Shown piece after piece: positions 9,131-17,398 of a stretch of DNA of 46,576 bases. Origin of the DNA: Erwinia sp. OLFS4 (GTDB lineage Bacteria > Pseudomonadota > Gammaproteobacteria > Enterobacterales > Enterobacteriaceae); contig NZ_MOMB01000062.1 in NCBI RefSeq assembly GCF_002752165.1, positions 1-46,576 of the forward strand, in the 5' to 3' direction. Every line of letters starts with the position of its first letter. The first letter of the stretch is position 1. Under the pieces are notes generated by a model, which saw only the letters and a list, made by a program, of their open reading frames with translations, ran no database searches and was not told where the DNA came from. Position numbers and translations under genes: made by a program.

Positions 9131-11446
9131 ATGCAATCTGGATGGCTGTCTCTGGGATTGTTTGCAAGCGCAGTTTTTCTGTATGCCAGTAAAGCGGGTC
9201 ATCATAAAGGCTGGTTTAGCCTAATCCTGACGCTGTCCGGGCTGTACGTTTTGCTTAATGCTATTTTATTTGCCTGTAATTATTTTACCGGCGAAGGTAT
9301 CAACGATGCGGTGCTCTACACCGTCACCAGCAGCCTGAGCGGTGCCGGTATCCACAAATACCTGCTGCCGGCAGGCGGACTGATACTGGGGCTGGTGATA
9401 CTGTTTTTGTTACTGGCCTGGCTATTGCGCCGGCGTAAACCTGCCGGTCACAGCCGTCTATGGAGCCTGGCGGCACTGCTGCTGATTATTGCCTCAATAG
9501 AAACCGCGCCGGCCTATCAGCAGGTCAGCCGGCTGGTGCAATCACAGCTATCAAGCGGTGACAGCGACTTTTATAGCCACTACAAACAACCGGCCAAAAG
9601 GCTGCGACCAGGTCAGCGGCCCAATCTGATTTATATCTATGCAGAAAGTCTTGAACGCACCTACTTTGATGATAAAGCCTTTGCCAATCTGACGCCGGAA
9701 CTGAATGCAATAAAAGAAAACAGCCTCGATTTCAGCAACACCGAGCAGCTGCCGGGCACCAATTACACCATTGCCGGTATGGTGGCTTCACAATGTGGCA
9801 TACCGCTGTTTGCTCCGTTTGATGGCAATGCCTCCAGCGCGCTGTCGACGTTTTATCCGCGTAATATCTGTCTTGGCGACATTCTCAAAGCGGCTGGCTA
9901 TCAGAATTATTTCCTGCAGGGTGCCAGCCTGCGCTTTGCCAGAAAAGATACTTTTCTCTCTTCCCACGGCTTTCAGCATCTGTACGGATTCGATGAGTTA
10001 AAACCGCTGGTGAAAGATCCTGACTACCGTAATGACTGGGGCTGGTATGACGATACCCTGCTTGAACTGGTCTACGACAAATATGTCGAGCTTTCGGCAA
10101 CCGATAAGCCTTTTGCCCTGTTTGCGCTGACCGTAGATACCCATCATCCCGATGGTTTTATTTCACGCAGTTGTAGCCGGCGCAGTTATGACTTTGCCGG
10201 CAAACCGAATAAATCATTTGCTGCGGTCAGTTGCAGTCAGCAGCACATCGCCGCCCTGATTGACAAAATTAAGCGGACTCCGGGCTTTAAAAACACCATT
10301 ATTGTGGTGTCTTCCGACCATCTGGCCATGAACAACACCGCCTATAAATACCTTAATCAACACGAACGTCGCGACCTGTTTTTTATGCTACGTGGCGATC
10401 GCCCCGACAGCAAAATCATTGCAACAAAACGCAGTACGCTTGATAACGGCGCAACGGTGCTGGACGCTATGGGGGGGGATAACTTTATCGGCCTTGGACG
10501 TAGCAGCCTGTCAGCCACATCTCTCAGCGTCAGCTATCTGAATCTGGCAGAAAAAATAACCCAGTGGAAAGCCAACGTTATCCAGCTGTGGAATCTGCCG
10601 AAAACTCTCAGCGACTATCAGATTGACACCGGGCAAAACACCCTGAGCGTCGCCGGGGTGGATTTTCGCCTGCCGCTGCTGCTGGCGATAAAAAAAGATA
10701 AAATTGAACCCCATTTTGATGTTTACCTTTCCGATTCACTGAAAAAACAACTCAGCCGTTTCCCGGCGGATGAAAAATTTGTCTGGATCGATCGCTGCTA
10801 CAAAATGAGCAATGTCTGGAATCCGCAGCTGGCCACCAATACCCAGTATTGTCTCGCCCGCGGTCAGCTGAACGCCAGCGTAGAGATTTCGCCGGTAAGC
10901 GAAGGAATAAGCCGTGGCCGGGTTACGATGCCAGCAGATAGCCGTCCGCAGGCGACCCGCTATCAGCAAGTACAGCAGCAGCTGCGCGTCGCCGACAACG
11001 ATCTGAAATATCCCGGTGATAAAATTCTGTTCTGGTTGCCAGGTATGCCCGATGGCGTCGCCCATATCAGCGGGCTGTCGCAGACGGAAAGCTGGGGCCG
11101 CTGGTCGGATGCTAACCTGCAACCGGACGTACGCATTGGTTTTCAACAGCCTTTACCCGCACGTTTTTCCCTGACGATGGAAGCGCGCGCATTTGGTGAG
11201 AACATTCATAAACCGCTGACAATACGAGTTGGTAGCGTCAGCAAGACGGTGATGCTGACCGACGACGTTGAACAGGTCACTCTGACGCTGGACAACCCGG
11301 ATGCCGCCAGTGAAATTACCCTGACGCCCCCGGCGCCGACATCAACCAATGAGGGTTTTAGCGACGGATCACCTTCACGCAAGCTGGGTATTGGTCTGGT
11401 CAGCCTGCAGGTTAGTCCGCTGCCAACGCCAGCAACAGCACCATGA
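9131..11446 (+). CDS. opgB: Phosphoglycerol transferase I OpgB (MdoB)
   Basis: Inner-membrane enzyme of the LTA-synthase/alkaline-phosphatase superfamily that transfers phosphoglycerol from phosphatidylglycerol to osmoregulated periplasmic glucans. The N-terminal 150 residues hold about four membrane segments. The periplasmic domain has AESLERTYF, LPGTNYTIAGMVASQCGIPLF-type sequence (with the family nucleophile Thr in the GT-YT stretch), VDTHHPDGFISR and SSDHLAMNNTA. The end STNEGFSDG...SPSRKLGIG also matches E. coli MdoB. It has 771 residues against 763 in E. coli. A run of eight G (10471-10478) lies in frame in the coding sequence. It is monocistronic or followed by ampH after 161 bases. 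Confidence 0.95.
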   Translation: MQSGWLSLGLFASAVFLYASKAGHHKGWFSLILTLSGLYVLLNAILFACNYFTGEGINDAVLYTVTSSLSGAGIHKYLLPAGGLILGLVILFLLLAWLLRRRKPAGHSRLWSLAALLLIIASIETAPAYQQVSRLVQSQLSSGDSDFYSHYKQPAKRLRPGQRPNLIYIYAESLERTYFDDKAFANLTPELNAIKENSLDFSNTEQLPGTNYTIAGMVASQCGIPLFAPFDGNASSALSTFYPRNICLGDILKAAGYQNYFLQGASLRFARKDTFLSSHGFQHLYGFDELKPLVKDPDYRNDWGWYDDTLLELVYDKYVELSATDKPFALFALTVDTHHPDGFISRSCSRRSYDFAGKPNKSFAAVSCSQQHIAALIDKIKRTPGFKNTIIVVSSDHLAMNNTAYKYLNQHERRDLFFMLRGDRPDSKIIATKRSTLDNGATVLDAMGGDNFIGLGRSSLSATSLSVSYLNLAEKITQWKANVIQLWNLPKTLSDYQIDTGQNTLSVAGVDFRLPLLLAIKKDKIEPHFDVYLSDSLKKQLSRFPADEKFVWIDRCYKMSNVWNPQLATNTQYCLARGQLNASVEISPVSEGISRGRVTMPADSRPQATRYQQVQQQLRVADNDLKYPGDKILFWLPGMPDGVAHISGLSQTESWGRWSDANLQPDVRIGFQQPLPARFSLTMEARAFGENIHKPLTIRVGSVSKTVMLTDDVEQVTLTLDNPDAASEITLTPPAPTSTNEGFSDGSPSRKLGIGLVSLQVSPLPTPATAP

Positions 11447-11456
11447 TGACTATGAT

Positions 11457-11480
11457 GACGAAGACGAAGACGAAGACGAG
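11457..11480 (+). repeat. Hexanucleotide microsatellite (GACGAA)x4
   Basis: Just after the opgB stop codon the unit GACGAA occurs three times and a fourth time as GACGAG, without interruption. It is outside any gene I accept. In one frame it would code an Asp-Glu run, but that frame overlaps opgB and has no start signal of its own. Such tracts can vary in copy number by slippage. Confidence 0.85.
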
Positions 11481-11607
11481 CAACCATGTACACCCTTCCG
11501 GTTAAGCGTGGAATGGCAAAAAATCATCCTGCTCTGCCCGTTGCCAGGCAGATAGCACCACGACACTAAAATGAATTTTTTATTTTAACGACAAGGATTT
11601 AACCAGT

Positions 11608-12756
11608 TTGAAATCGCGTCTTTGCCTATTATTTTCCCTGATCGCCGCCGCACTGCCGATTGGTGGACTGGCCAGGCCGGCGGTCACCCCACCAGACCCG
11701 CTACTGGCTTCACAGATTGTCGATCGCTACGCGGAACACATTTTTTATGCCAGCGCTGCCACCGGTATGGCCCTGGTGGCTATTGATGGTAACCAGAAGG
11801 TGTTTGCCAGCCACGGTGAAACCCGTCCGGGTAATAATATCCGGCCGCAAAAAGACTCCCTGATCCGCATCGCCTCACTGAGCAAACTAATGACCAGTGA
11901 AGTGATGATCAAACTGGCAGAGCGAAGCATGCTGCGCCTTGACGATCCGCTGAGCAAATATGCTCCGCCGGGCTACCACGTACCGGCCTATGGTGGACAG
12001 ACAATCCGCCTGCTCAATCTGGCAACCCACACCAGCGGCTTGCCGCGCGAACAGCCAGGCGGTCACTGGCCACGCCCGGTATTCGTCTGGCCAACCCACG
12101 ATCAGCGCTGGCGCTGGCTGAATCATGCCCGGCTGAAAACGCCGCCGGGGGAACGTGCTGCCTACTCAAACCTGGCTTTTGATCTACTGGCGGATGCCCT
12201 GAGCCGGGCCGCGGGCCAGCCTTATCCCGTGCTGCTGAAAAATGAAATCACCCGTCCGCTCGGTATGAAAGACACCACCTTTACCCCTTCACCGGAGCAG
12301 TGCGACCGCCTGATGATCCCGGCAAAAGGCGCCAGTCCTTGCGATAATACCCTGGCGGCAATTGGCAGCGGCGGGGTGTACTCGACACCGGACGATATGG
12401 GTCGCTGGATGCAGCAGTTTCTCTCTTCTGATGTGCATGCTCGCTCGCCACAGGTCGACCGGCTACAAACACTCATTTATAAACGTAACCAGTTGTCGGT
12501 AGTGGAAGGCATGGATGTGCCGGGCAAAGCCGATGCGCTGGGGCTGGCCTGGGTATATATGGCGCCGCGCGACGGTCGGCCCGGTATTATAGAAAAAACC
12601 GGTGGCGGGGGCGGTTTCATCACCTATATCGCCATGGTGCCGGAATACAATATTGGGGTATTTGTGGTGGTCAGCCGCTCCGCGTTAACCCGCTTTAGCG
12701 CAATGAGCGATGGCGTCAACGATCTTCTTACTGAGCTGGTCAATAACCAAAGCTGA
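11608..12756 (+). CDS. ampH: D-alanyl-D-alanine carboxypeptidase/endopeptidase AmpH
   Basis: Penicillin-binding protein of the class C beta-lactamase fold, acting on peptidoglycan peptides at the periplasmic side. A signal-like N terminus (residues 1-22, ending near GGLA) is followed by IVDRYAEHIFYASAATGMAL, the SxxK motif Ser90-Leu-Ser-Lys93, the Tyr-Ser-Asn motif in RAAYSNLAFDLLADAL and the KTGGGGGFITY triad motif. The 382-residue length and block order match E. coli AmpH (385). The likely start is TTG 11608 with AAGGA at 11593-11597; no better ATG gives a complete signal peptide. It stands alone between opgB and the converging aromatic operon. Confidence 0.94.
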   Translation: MKSRLCLLFSLIAAALPIGGLARPAVTPPDPLLASQIVDRYAEHIFYASAATGMALVAIDGNQKVFASHGETRPGNNIRPQKDSLIRIASLSKLMTSEVMIKLAERSMLRLDDPLSKYAPPGYHVPAYGGQTIRLLNLATHTSGLPREQPGGHWPRPVFVWPTHDQRWRWLNHARLKTPPGERAAYSNLAFDLLADALSRAAGQPYPVLLKNEITRPLGMKDTTFTPSPEQCDRLMIPAKGASPCDNTLAAIGSGGVYSTPDDMGRWMQQFLSSDVHARSPQVDRLQTLIYKRNQLSVVEGMDVPGKADALGLAWVYMAPRDGRPGIIEKTGGGGGFITYIAMVPEYNIGVFVVVSRSALTRFSAMSDGVNDLLTELVNNQS

Positions 12757-12775
12757 GCCATCACTGACTGCGGTA

Positions 12776-12805
12776 ACCGGCTGCTATAACACAGTAGCCG
12801 CCGGT
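12776..12805. terminator. Hairpin between ampH and the converging aromatic operon
   Basis: ACCGG-CTGCT and AGTAG-CC-GCCGGT form an imperfect stem (one G-T pair, short bulge) in the 56 bases between two convergent genes. No clear T-run is present, so this is a weak candidate for a shared terminator. Confidence 0.35.
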
Positions 12806-12812
12806 CATGCGC

Positions 12813-13979
12813 TTACACACCCAGCTTGTAGCTGTGCAACCAGGAAAAATGCCGGTCAAGACTATTGAGCACGGCGTTACGTTCGGTGCGAGCCTGTCCC
12901 GGCGGCAAATGCAGGCAATCATTCAGGCTGCGTGACGACTGCTGGATTTTTTCGCCACGTGCTTTACGCTCCTGCTGGTAACGAGCCAGCCCTTCAGCAA
13001 TCGAGCTGATGCGGCTGTCGTTGAGAACATGACACAGCGCCACCGCATCTTCAAAAGAAGAGATCGCTCCCTGACCATGATGTGGCATCATGCCATGGGC
13101 CGCATCGCCAATCAGCACCGCGCGCCCGCGATGCCATGACTGCATCGGACTGACCTGGAACATGCCCCAGCGTTCAGCAAGGTTGACGTGCTGCAGCAGC
13201 TGAGCCACTGCCGGATGCCAGCCGTGAAATTTCGCTCTGATGCTTTCCGCGTCAGCCGGAACTCGCCATGCTTCATGCTGCCACTTTTCCGGACCATCCA
13301 TAAACACCACAATGGTCTGATATTCAAAGTTCTTACCCACCGGAAAATTCAGCACGTGCATCCCGTCGCCCATCCAGTCAGTGAAAGAACGCGGTTCCGG
13401 TAGCTTGTCGAGTTCTGCGGTTTTCGCCAGCCCGCGAAACGCGCTATTGCCGGTAAAAACCGGTGCAGCTTGCGGACTGACATACTGACGCACCACTGAG
13501 CGAATACCATCGGCCCCCACCACCAGATCGGCACGGTTACTGCTTCCGTCGGCCCAGCGCAGCGTTATCTCATCTACCGACTCATCCAGCCCGGCCAGCT
13601 GTTTGCCCAGCTGAATTCTCTCGCGTCCAACCACCTCCAGCAAAGCAGACTGCAAATGGGTACGAAAAGCACCATAGTAAGGATAGCCATAGGCATTACG
13701 GTACCAGTTTTCACGTGCCAGCAGCTGCGATCCGGCGACACTGCCATCTTCATTACGAAAGAAAGCCACTTCGGTCTCGCAGGATTGTTCCGCCATCGCG
13801 TCCGCAATCCCCATCTCGTCAAACAAGCGCGTACCGTTCGCCCATAACGAAATGCCGGCGCCAAGCTCAACCAGTTCGCTGGCCTGTTCATAAACCGTCA
13901 CCTCGTGCCGGCTATTTCTCATTGCAGCGGCAAAGGCCAGACCGCCCATTCCTGCACCAACAACTGCTATACGTGCCAT
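12813..13979 (-). CDS. FAD-dependent aromatic monooxygenase (class A)
   Basis: Single-component flavoprotein hydroxylase of the salicylate/p-hydroxybenzoate hydroxylase family, using NAD(P)H and O2 to hydroxylate an aromatic ring. Motifs are the dinucleotide fold GAGMGG (residues 8-13), the DG motif GADGIRSVVR (155-164) and the GD motif GDAAHGMMPHHGQGA (291-305). The length of 388 is typical. ATG 13979 has GAGGA upstream. It is the last gene of the minus-strand operon, 12 bases after the ring-cleavage dioxygenase gene. Its product is presumably the catechol-like substrate of that enzyme. The exact substrate cannot be read from sequence. Confidence 0.85.
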   Translation of the reverse strand: MARIAVVGAGMGGLAFAAAMRNSRHEVTVYEQASELVELGAGISLWANGTRLFDEMGIADAMAEQSCETEVAFFRNEDGSVAGSQLLARENWYRNAYGYPYYGAFRTHLQSALLEVVGRERIQLGKQLAGLDESVDEITLRWADGSSNRADLVVGADGIRSVVRQYVSPQAAPVFTGNSAFRGLAKTAELDKLPEPRSFTDWMGDGMHVLNFPVGKNFEYQTIVVFMDGPEKWQHEAWRVPADAESIRAKFHGWHPAVAQLLQHVNLAERWGMFQVSPMQSWHRGRAVLIGDAAHGMMPHHGQGAISSFEDAVALCHVLNDSRISSIAEGLARYQQERKARGEKIQQSSRSLNDCLHLPPGQARTERNAVLNSLDRHFSWLHSYKLGV

Positions 13980-13991
13980 AATTTTGTCCTC

Positions 13992-14990
13992 TTACGACTG
14001 GCCGGGATAGGCTAAATAACTCATTCCGGTTATCCATTCAGGTACCGACTCATAAGCGACATAATCCGGACGCGCCCCCTTCATCGCCCCCATCAGTGCG
14101 ACCCAGTTAAGCACTTCATGGCCGCCATGCCCGCCACGCTCCTCCACTTCGTCATAAGTCAGCGCGCGCATATACTCAACGTCACCGGCTTCAAAACGGG
14201 CCAGCATTTCGCGATCCCACTCTTCGTTAACCAGCGGGTGGCTATTACCCAGCGGCCACTCCATTCGGCTCATCATCTCAATTTCATACTGCGCAAAATC
14301 GGTATAAAGCGACGGGTCGTTAATCAGGGCATCTTTGCCAATCGTCTGATACACCTTCATGCGCTGCAGCAGCTCATCATCCTCCGGGGCGCCTTCAGTC
14401 CACACCGGTGGCCAGTGGGAAAGTCCCCCGGTCGCAAGAAAATGAACGCGATAGTCGTCGGGCAGCTGTTCAATAATTTCACGCACTTTTAACCCCAGGT
14501 CATAGGCGCGGGAATAAGGCATTAACGGCGGTGAAAAAACATTGATATATATCGGCACCACCGGAATATTGAATTGCGGGTTAATAAATACTAACGGCAT
14601 CATCAGGTTATTGCCGTATTCAATCGGCCCCATCCGGGCGGCTTCAAAACCACCATGAATTAACTTCTCATGAAGCATTCTGGCAATATCAGCATTACTG
14701 GCAATACTATGCTGGCGGTCAAACTTCAGCGCTTCCATCATATATTTTGCCGGACCAATATTGGCATCACTAACCGGGACGGCCAGGGTTGGCATCATAT
14801 TACGAAAATTATTTTCAAAGTGATCATCTAAAAAGGCAATAATTAAATTAGGCTTGGTATCATCAATACACTTCTTTAATTTTCCATGTATTTCTGCCAG
14901 CCGCTGACGTTGTTCTGCTGAAGGTGCATCGGCCCAACCTAACGCGCCAGGCACGTGAGACATACTGATTGCACTAACAATCTTAGCCAT
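13992..14990 (-). CDS. LigB-type (class III) extradiol ring-cleavage dioxygenase
   Basis: Non-heme Fe(II) dioxygenase that opens a dihydroxylated ring beside the hydroxyls. The LigB superfamily pattern is visible: His12 in SHVPG, His57 in FLDDHFENN, catalytic His192 in ATGGLSHWP, and a later acidic stretch NEEWDREM (about 255-262) that can supply the iron-binding Glu. The C-terminal block GGHGGHEVLNWVALMGAM aligns with the end of protocatechuate 4,5-dioxygenase LigB. It has 332 residues and no separate LigA-like subunit nearby. Its context, monooxygenase downstream and FAH protein and hydrolase upstream, indicates a meta-cleavage pathway. A gallate-, protocatechuate- or aminophenol-type substrate is possible. 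Confidence 0.85.
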   Translation of the reverse strand: MAKIVSAISMSHVPGALGWADAPSAEQRQRLAEIHGKLKKCIDDTKPNLIIAFLDDHFENNFRNMMPTLAVPVSDANIGPAKYMMEALKFDRQHSIASNADIARMLHEKLIHGGFEAARMGPIEYGNNLMMPLVFINPQFNIPVVPIYINVFSPPLMPYSRAYDLGLKVREIIEQLPDDYRVHFLATGGLSHWPPVWTEGAPEDDELLQRMKVYQTIGKDALINDPSLYTDFAQYEIEMMSRMEWPLGNSHPLVNEEWDREMLARFEAGDVEYMRALTYDEVEERGGHGGHEVLNWVALMGAMKGARPDYVAYESVPEWITGMSYLAYPGQS

Positions 14991-15011
14991 AATAATCTCA
15001 TCCTGTTTATA

Positions 15012-15896
15012 TTAAATAATGGTGTTGACCAGCTGACCAATTTCATTCATTGAAACCACTACCTTATCGCCTTTTTTCAGATAACGAGGTGGTGTAAAAC
15101 CGAGGCCGACGCCTGCCGGTGTGCCGGTAGCAATCACATCACCAGGTAGTAAAGTAATGTTCTGACCAATGGTCTTAATTAATGTGGGAATAGTAAAAAT
15201 CAGATCGGCTATTTGCGCCTGCTGACGCAATTCGCCATTCACCGTACAACGAATTTCCTGACGGCCAGGCTCGCCAAACTCATCGGCAGTAACCAGAACC
15301 GGCCCCATAGGACAAAAGCCGTCAATGCCTTTTCCCAGCAACCACTGGCTATGCTGCTTTTGCAAAAAACGCGAAGTCAGATCGTTTATCAGCGTATAAC
15401 CAAAAATGTATGACAGCGGGTCGTCCTGGTCAGTCACCCGCCCTCTTTTTCCCAGCACTACCGCCAGTTCAGCTTCATAATCCAGCGAATTATGCGGATC
15501 AAGACGGCTGTCAATGGCATCGTCCGGACCACTGATCGAGGTCGCTGGCTTACTGAAAATAATCGGATGTGCCGGCACATTGCCGGCCGCTGCGCTGGAA
15601 TCATAGCCACTGCTGGCAAACTCTTGTGCATGAGCATAATAATTTTTACCGACGCAAAAAATATTACGCCGGGTCATTGGGATCGGCGCCAGCAGGCGGA
15701 CCTTCTGCGGTGATAACGCGGCCCGATTGGCACCTTCGCAACAGTCGGTAAGACGACCTTTCAGCTCGGCGAAGCGATCAATCAGCAGGTTCATATCATT
15801 GGTCTGCGCAATCTCCGTGACATCAATGATATTTCCGTCATGATCAATGACGCCAATATGTGTGTTATCCTGGTAATAATAACTAACCAACTTCAT
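15012..15896 (-). CDS. Fumarylacetoacetate hydrolase (FAH) family protein
   Basis: FAH-fold enzyme; members hydrolyse, hydrate or decarboxylate the diketo acids formed after ring cleavage. The family signature is present: VGKNYYAHAQEF, PIIFSKPATSISGPDD, SLDYEAELAVVLGKRG (metal-binding Glu pair), GYTLINDLTSR (metal-binding Asp), and LLPGDVIATGTPAGVGLGF near the C terminus. I start at ATG 15896 (294 residues) because AAAGGA lies six bases upstream; the in-frame TTG at 15902 is less likely. It lies between the RidA-like gene and the dioxygenase gene. It probably processes the ring-cleavage product, but the reaction type cannot be fixed from sequence. Confidence 0.87.
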   Translation of the reverse strand: MKLVSYYYQDNTHIGVIDHDGNIIDVTEIAQTNDMNLLIDRFAELKGRLTDCCEGANRAALSPQKVRLLAPIPMTRRNIFCVGKNYYAHAQEFASSGYDSSAAAGNVPAHPIIFSKPATSISGPDDAIDSRLDPHNSLDYEAELAVVLGKRGRVTDQDDPLSYIFGYTLINDLTSRFLQKQHSQWLLGKGIDGFCPMGPVLVTADEFGEPGRQEIRCTVNGELRQQAQIADLIFTIPTLIKTIGQNITLLPGDVIATGTPAGVGLGFTPPRYLKKGDKVVVSMNEIGQLVNTII

Positions 15897-15922
15897 AATC
15901 AATCCTTTCCTGAAAACGGTAA

Positions 15923-16339
15923 TTAGTCGCGCGCGCGCGCCACGGCTTCGACTTCAATAAGAAAATCTTCTTTGACCAGTCGATTCACCACCAGCAGGGT
16001 GTTGGGGGCGTAATCTGAAGAAGCAAACAGCTGCGGAAAAAGCGCCTGACGATTTTTCATAAAATTATCGATATGCTGGGAAGCCACCAGATAAGTATTA
16101 AATTTCACCACATCGTTAAAATCGCAGCCGACCGCCTCAAGCACATCACCGAGGTTTTTAAATACCTGAGCAAACTGCGCATCAAAATCCCCTTTACCAA
16201 CCACGCTGCCGTCACTGCCTACCGCCAGCTGGCCAGAAATATAATAGAGGTCACCACTGCGCACTCTGGTCAGATTGGAATAGAGTCCTTGCGCAGGGCT
16301 GCCATTTTCCGGATTGATGTATTGAACATTTGCAGACAT
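15923..16339 (-). CDS. RidA/YjgF-family protein, possibly a dedicated deaminase
   Basis: Rid-family trimeric protein of 138 residues with family blocks LYYISGQLAVGSDGSVVGKGDFDAQ-type sequence, FKNLGDVLEAVG, VVKFNTYLV and IEVEAVA. Archetypal RidA imine hydrolases carry an Arg in the P-x-R-(S/T) stretch; here that place reads APNTLLVV (residues 111-118) with no Arg. It is therefore likely a specialised subgroup. 2-Aminomuconate deaminases of aminophenol pathways are also Rid-family proteins, which would fit the ring-cleavage operon. I prefer ATG 16339 (GGAG seven bases upstream) over GTG 16345. Confidence 0.82.
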   Translation of the reverse strand: MSANVQYINPENGSPAQGLYSNLTRVRSGDLYYISGQLAVGSDGSVVGKGDFDAQFAQVFKNLGDVLEAVGCDFNDVVKFNTYLVASQHIDNFMKNRQALFPQLFASSDYAPNTLLVVNRLVKEDFLIEVEAVARARD

Positions 16340-16414
16340 AACCACACTCCATTTAACAGGATTAATTATTTCATTGTTAATAAACGCTTTTTCTGATGGG
16401 TATTAACGGAGATA

Positions 16415-17398
16415 TCAGTGCGACTCCCGCCGGCGGAAGCGATCGAGAATCACCGCCAGAATAATCACCACGCCGACAGCCAGCGTCTGGTAATAAGCCG
16501 ATACGCCCACCATGTTCATCACGTTAGAAAGCAGTGTCAGCACCACCACACCGGTAATCACCTGACGCAAATCACCGGCCCCCCCGGTCAGGGCCACGCC
16601 GCCAAGCACCACGGCGGCCAGCGATTGCAGGGTCATATTTGCTGCCGCAATCGGCTGTGCAGAACTGGTCCAGGCCGTGAGAACAATGGCGCCAGTGCCG
16701 GCGCAAAAACCGCTCACCATATAGACCAGTACGGTATTAAAACGTACGTTGATCCCTGATTTTGAAGCAGCCGAAACGTTAGAACCCATGGCATAGACAT
16801 AGCGCCCGAACAGAGTAAATTTCAGCAGCAGGCCAATCACTGCCGTCAGGGCAAAGGCAATCCATACCATCACCGGCAGCCCGAGCAACGTGCCGTAACC
16901 CACCGCATCAATATAGGCAGCGGGCACATCATAAATAGGTACGCCGCCGGAAAGGATCAGCGCAAACGCCTGGGCAACCGACAGCATTCCCAGCGTAATC
17001 ACCAGCGGCGAGGTGTTGAAAAAGGAAATCAGCATGCCAGACACCGCGCCGGTAAGGGTTCCGGTTAATAACATGGTGACCAGCCCGGCGCTGACACCAA
17101 ACTGATTCATCACCATCACCCCCGCCACCCCGGCCAGCGACATCGCAGAAGAGAGGGAAAGATCGAGGCCACCACGAATCACGGCCACCGCCTGGCCCAG
17201 TGAAATAATCAGTAATGGCGCAAGCTGGCAGGCAAGATTGATACCGTTACTGACCGATAAAAAACGCGGCTGAATAATGCCAGTCACCACAGCAACCACA
17301 ACCACCAGCAGCGGCAACATCCAGTCAGAGAGGGAGAACACCTTTCTCCTGGTATTTTTTTCTGACGCCATCAGGCCCACATCCCGGCTTGTGTTCAT
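16415..17398 (-). CDS. ABC importer permease, ribose-type (CUT2 family)
   Basis: Membrane subunit of an RbsC-like importer, 327 residues with eight to ten hydrophobic segments. Family stretches are QAVAVIRGGLDLSLSSAMSLAG, TLGMLSVAQAFALILSGG, FGRYVYAMGSN and the loop LAAVVLGGVALTGGAGDL that contacts the ATPase. The start is taken at ATG 17398, giving an ATGA overlap with the ATPase stop; GTG 17407 is also in frame. It works with the ATPase and binding protein directly upstream. The sugar-type family in an aromatic operon is unusual. Confidence 0.88.
   Translation of the reverse strand: MNTSRDVGLMASEKNTRRKVFSLSDWMLPLLVVVVAVVTGIIQPRFLSVSNGINLACQLAPLLIISLGQAVAVIRGGLDLSLSSAMSLAGVAGVMVMNQFGVSAGLVTMLLTGTLTGAVSGMLISFFNTSPLVITLGMLSVAQAFALILSGGVPIYDVPAAYIDAVGYGTLLGLPVMVWIAFALTAVIGLLLKFTLFGRYVYAMGSNVSAASKSGINVRFNTVLVYMVSGFCAGTGAIVLTAWTSSAQPIAAANMTLQSLAAVVLGGVALTGGAGDLRQVITGVVVLTLLSNVMNMVGVSAYYQTLAVGVVIILAVILDRFRRRESH

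Noticed and set aside
11349-11555. Frame encoding a DDEDEDEDE run across the end of opgB
   Set aside because: It overlaps the conserved opgB C terminus in another frame and has no start signal; kept only as a nucleotide repeat.
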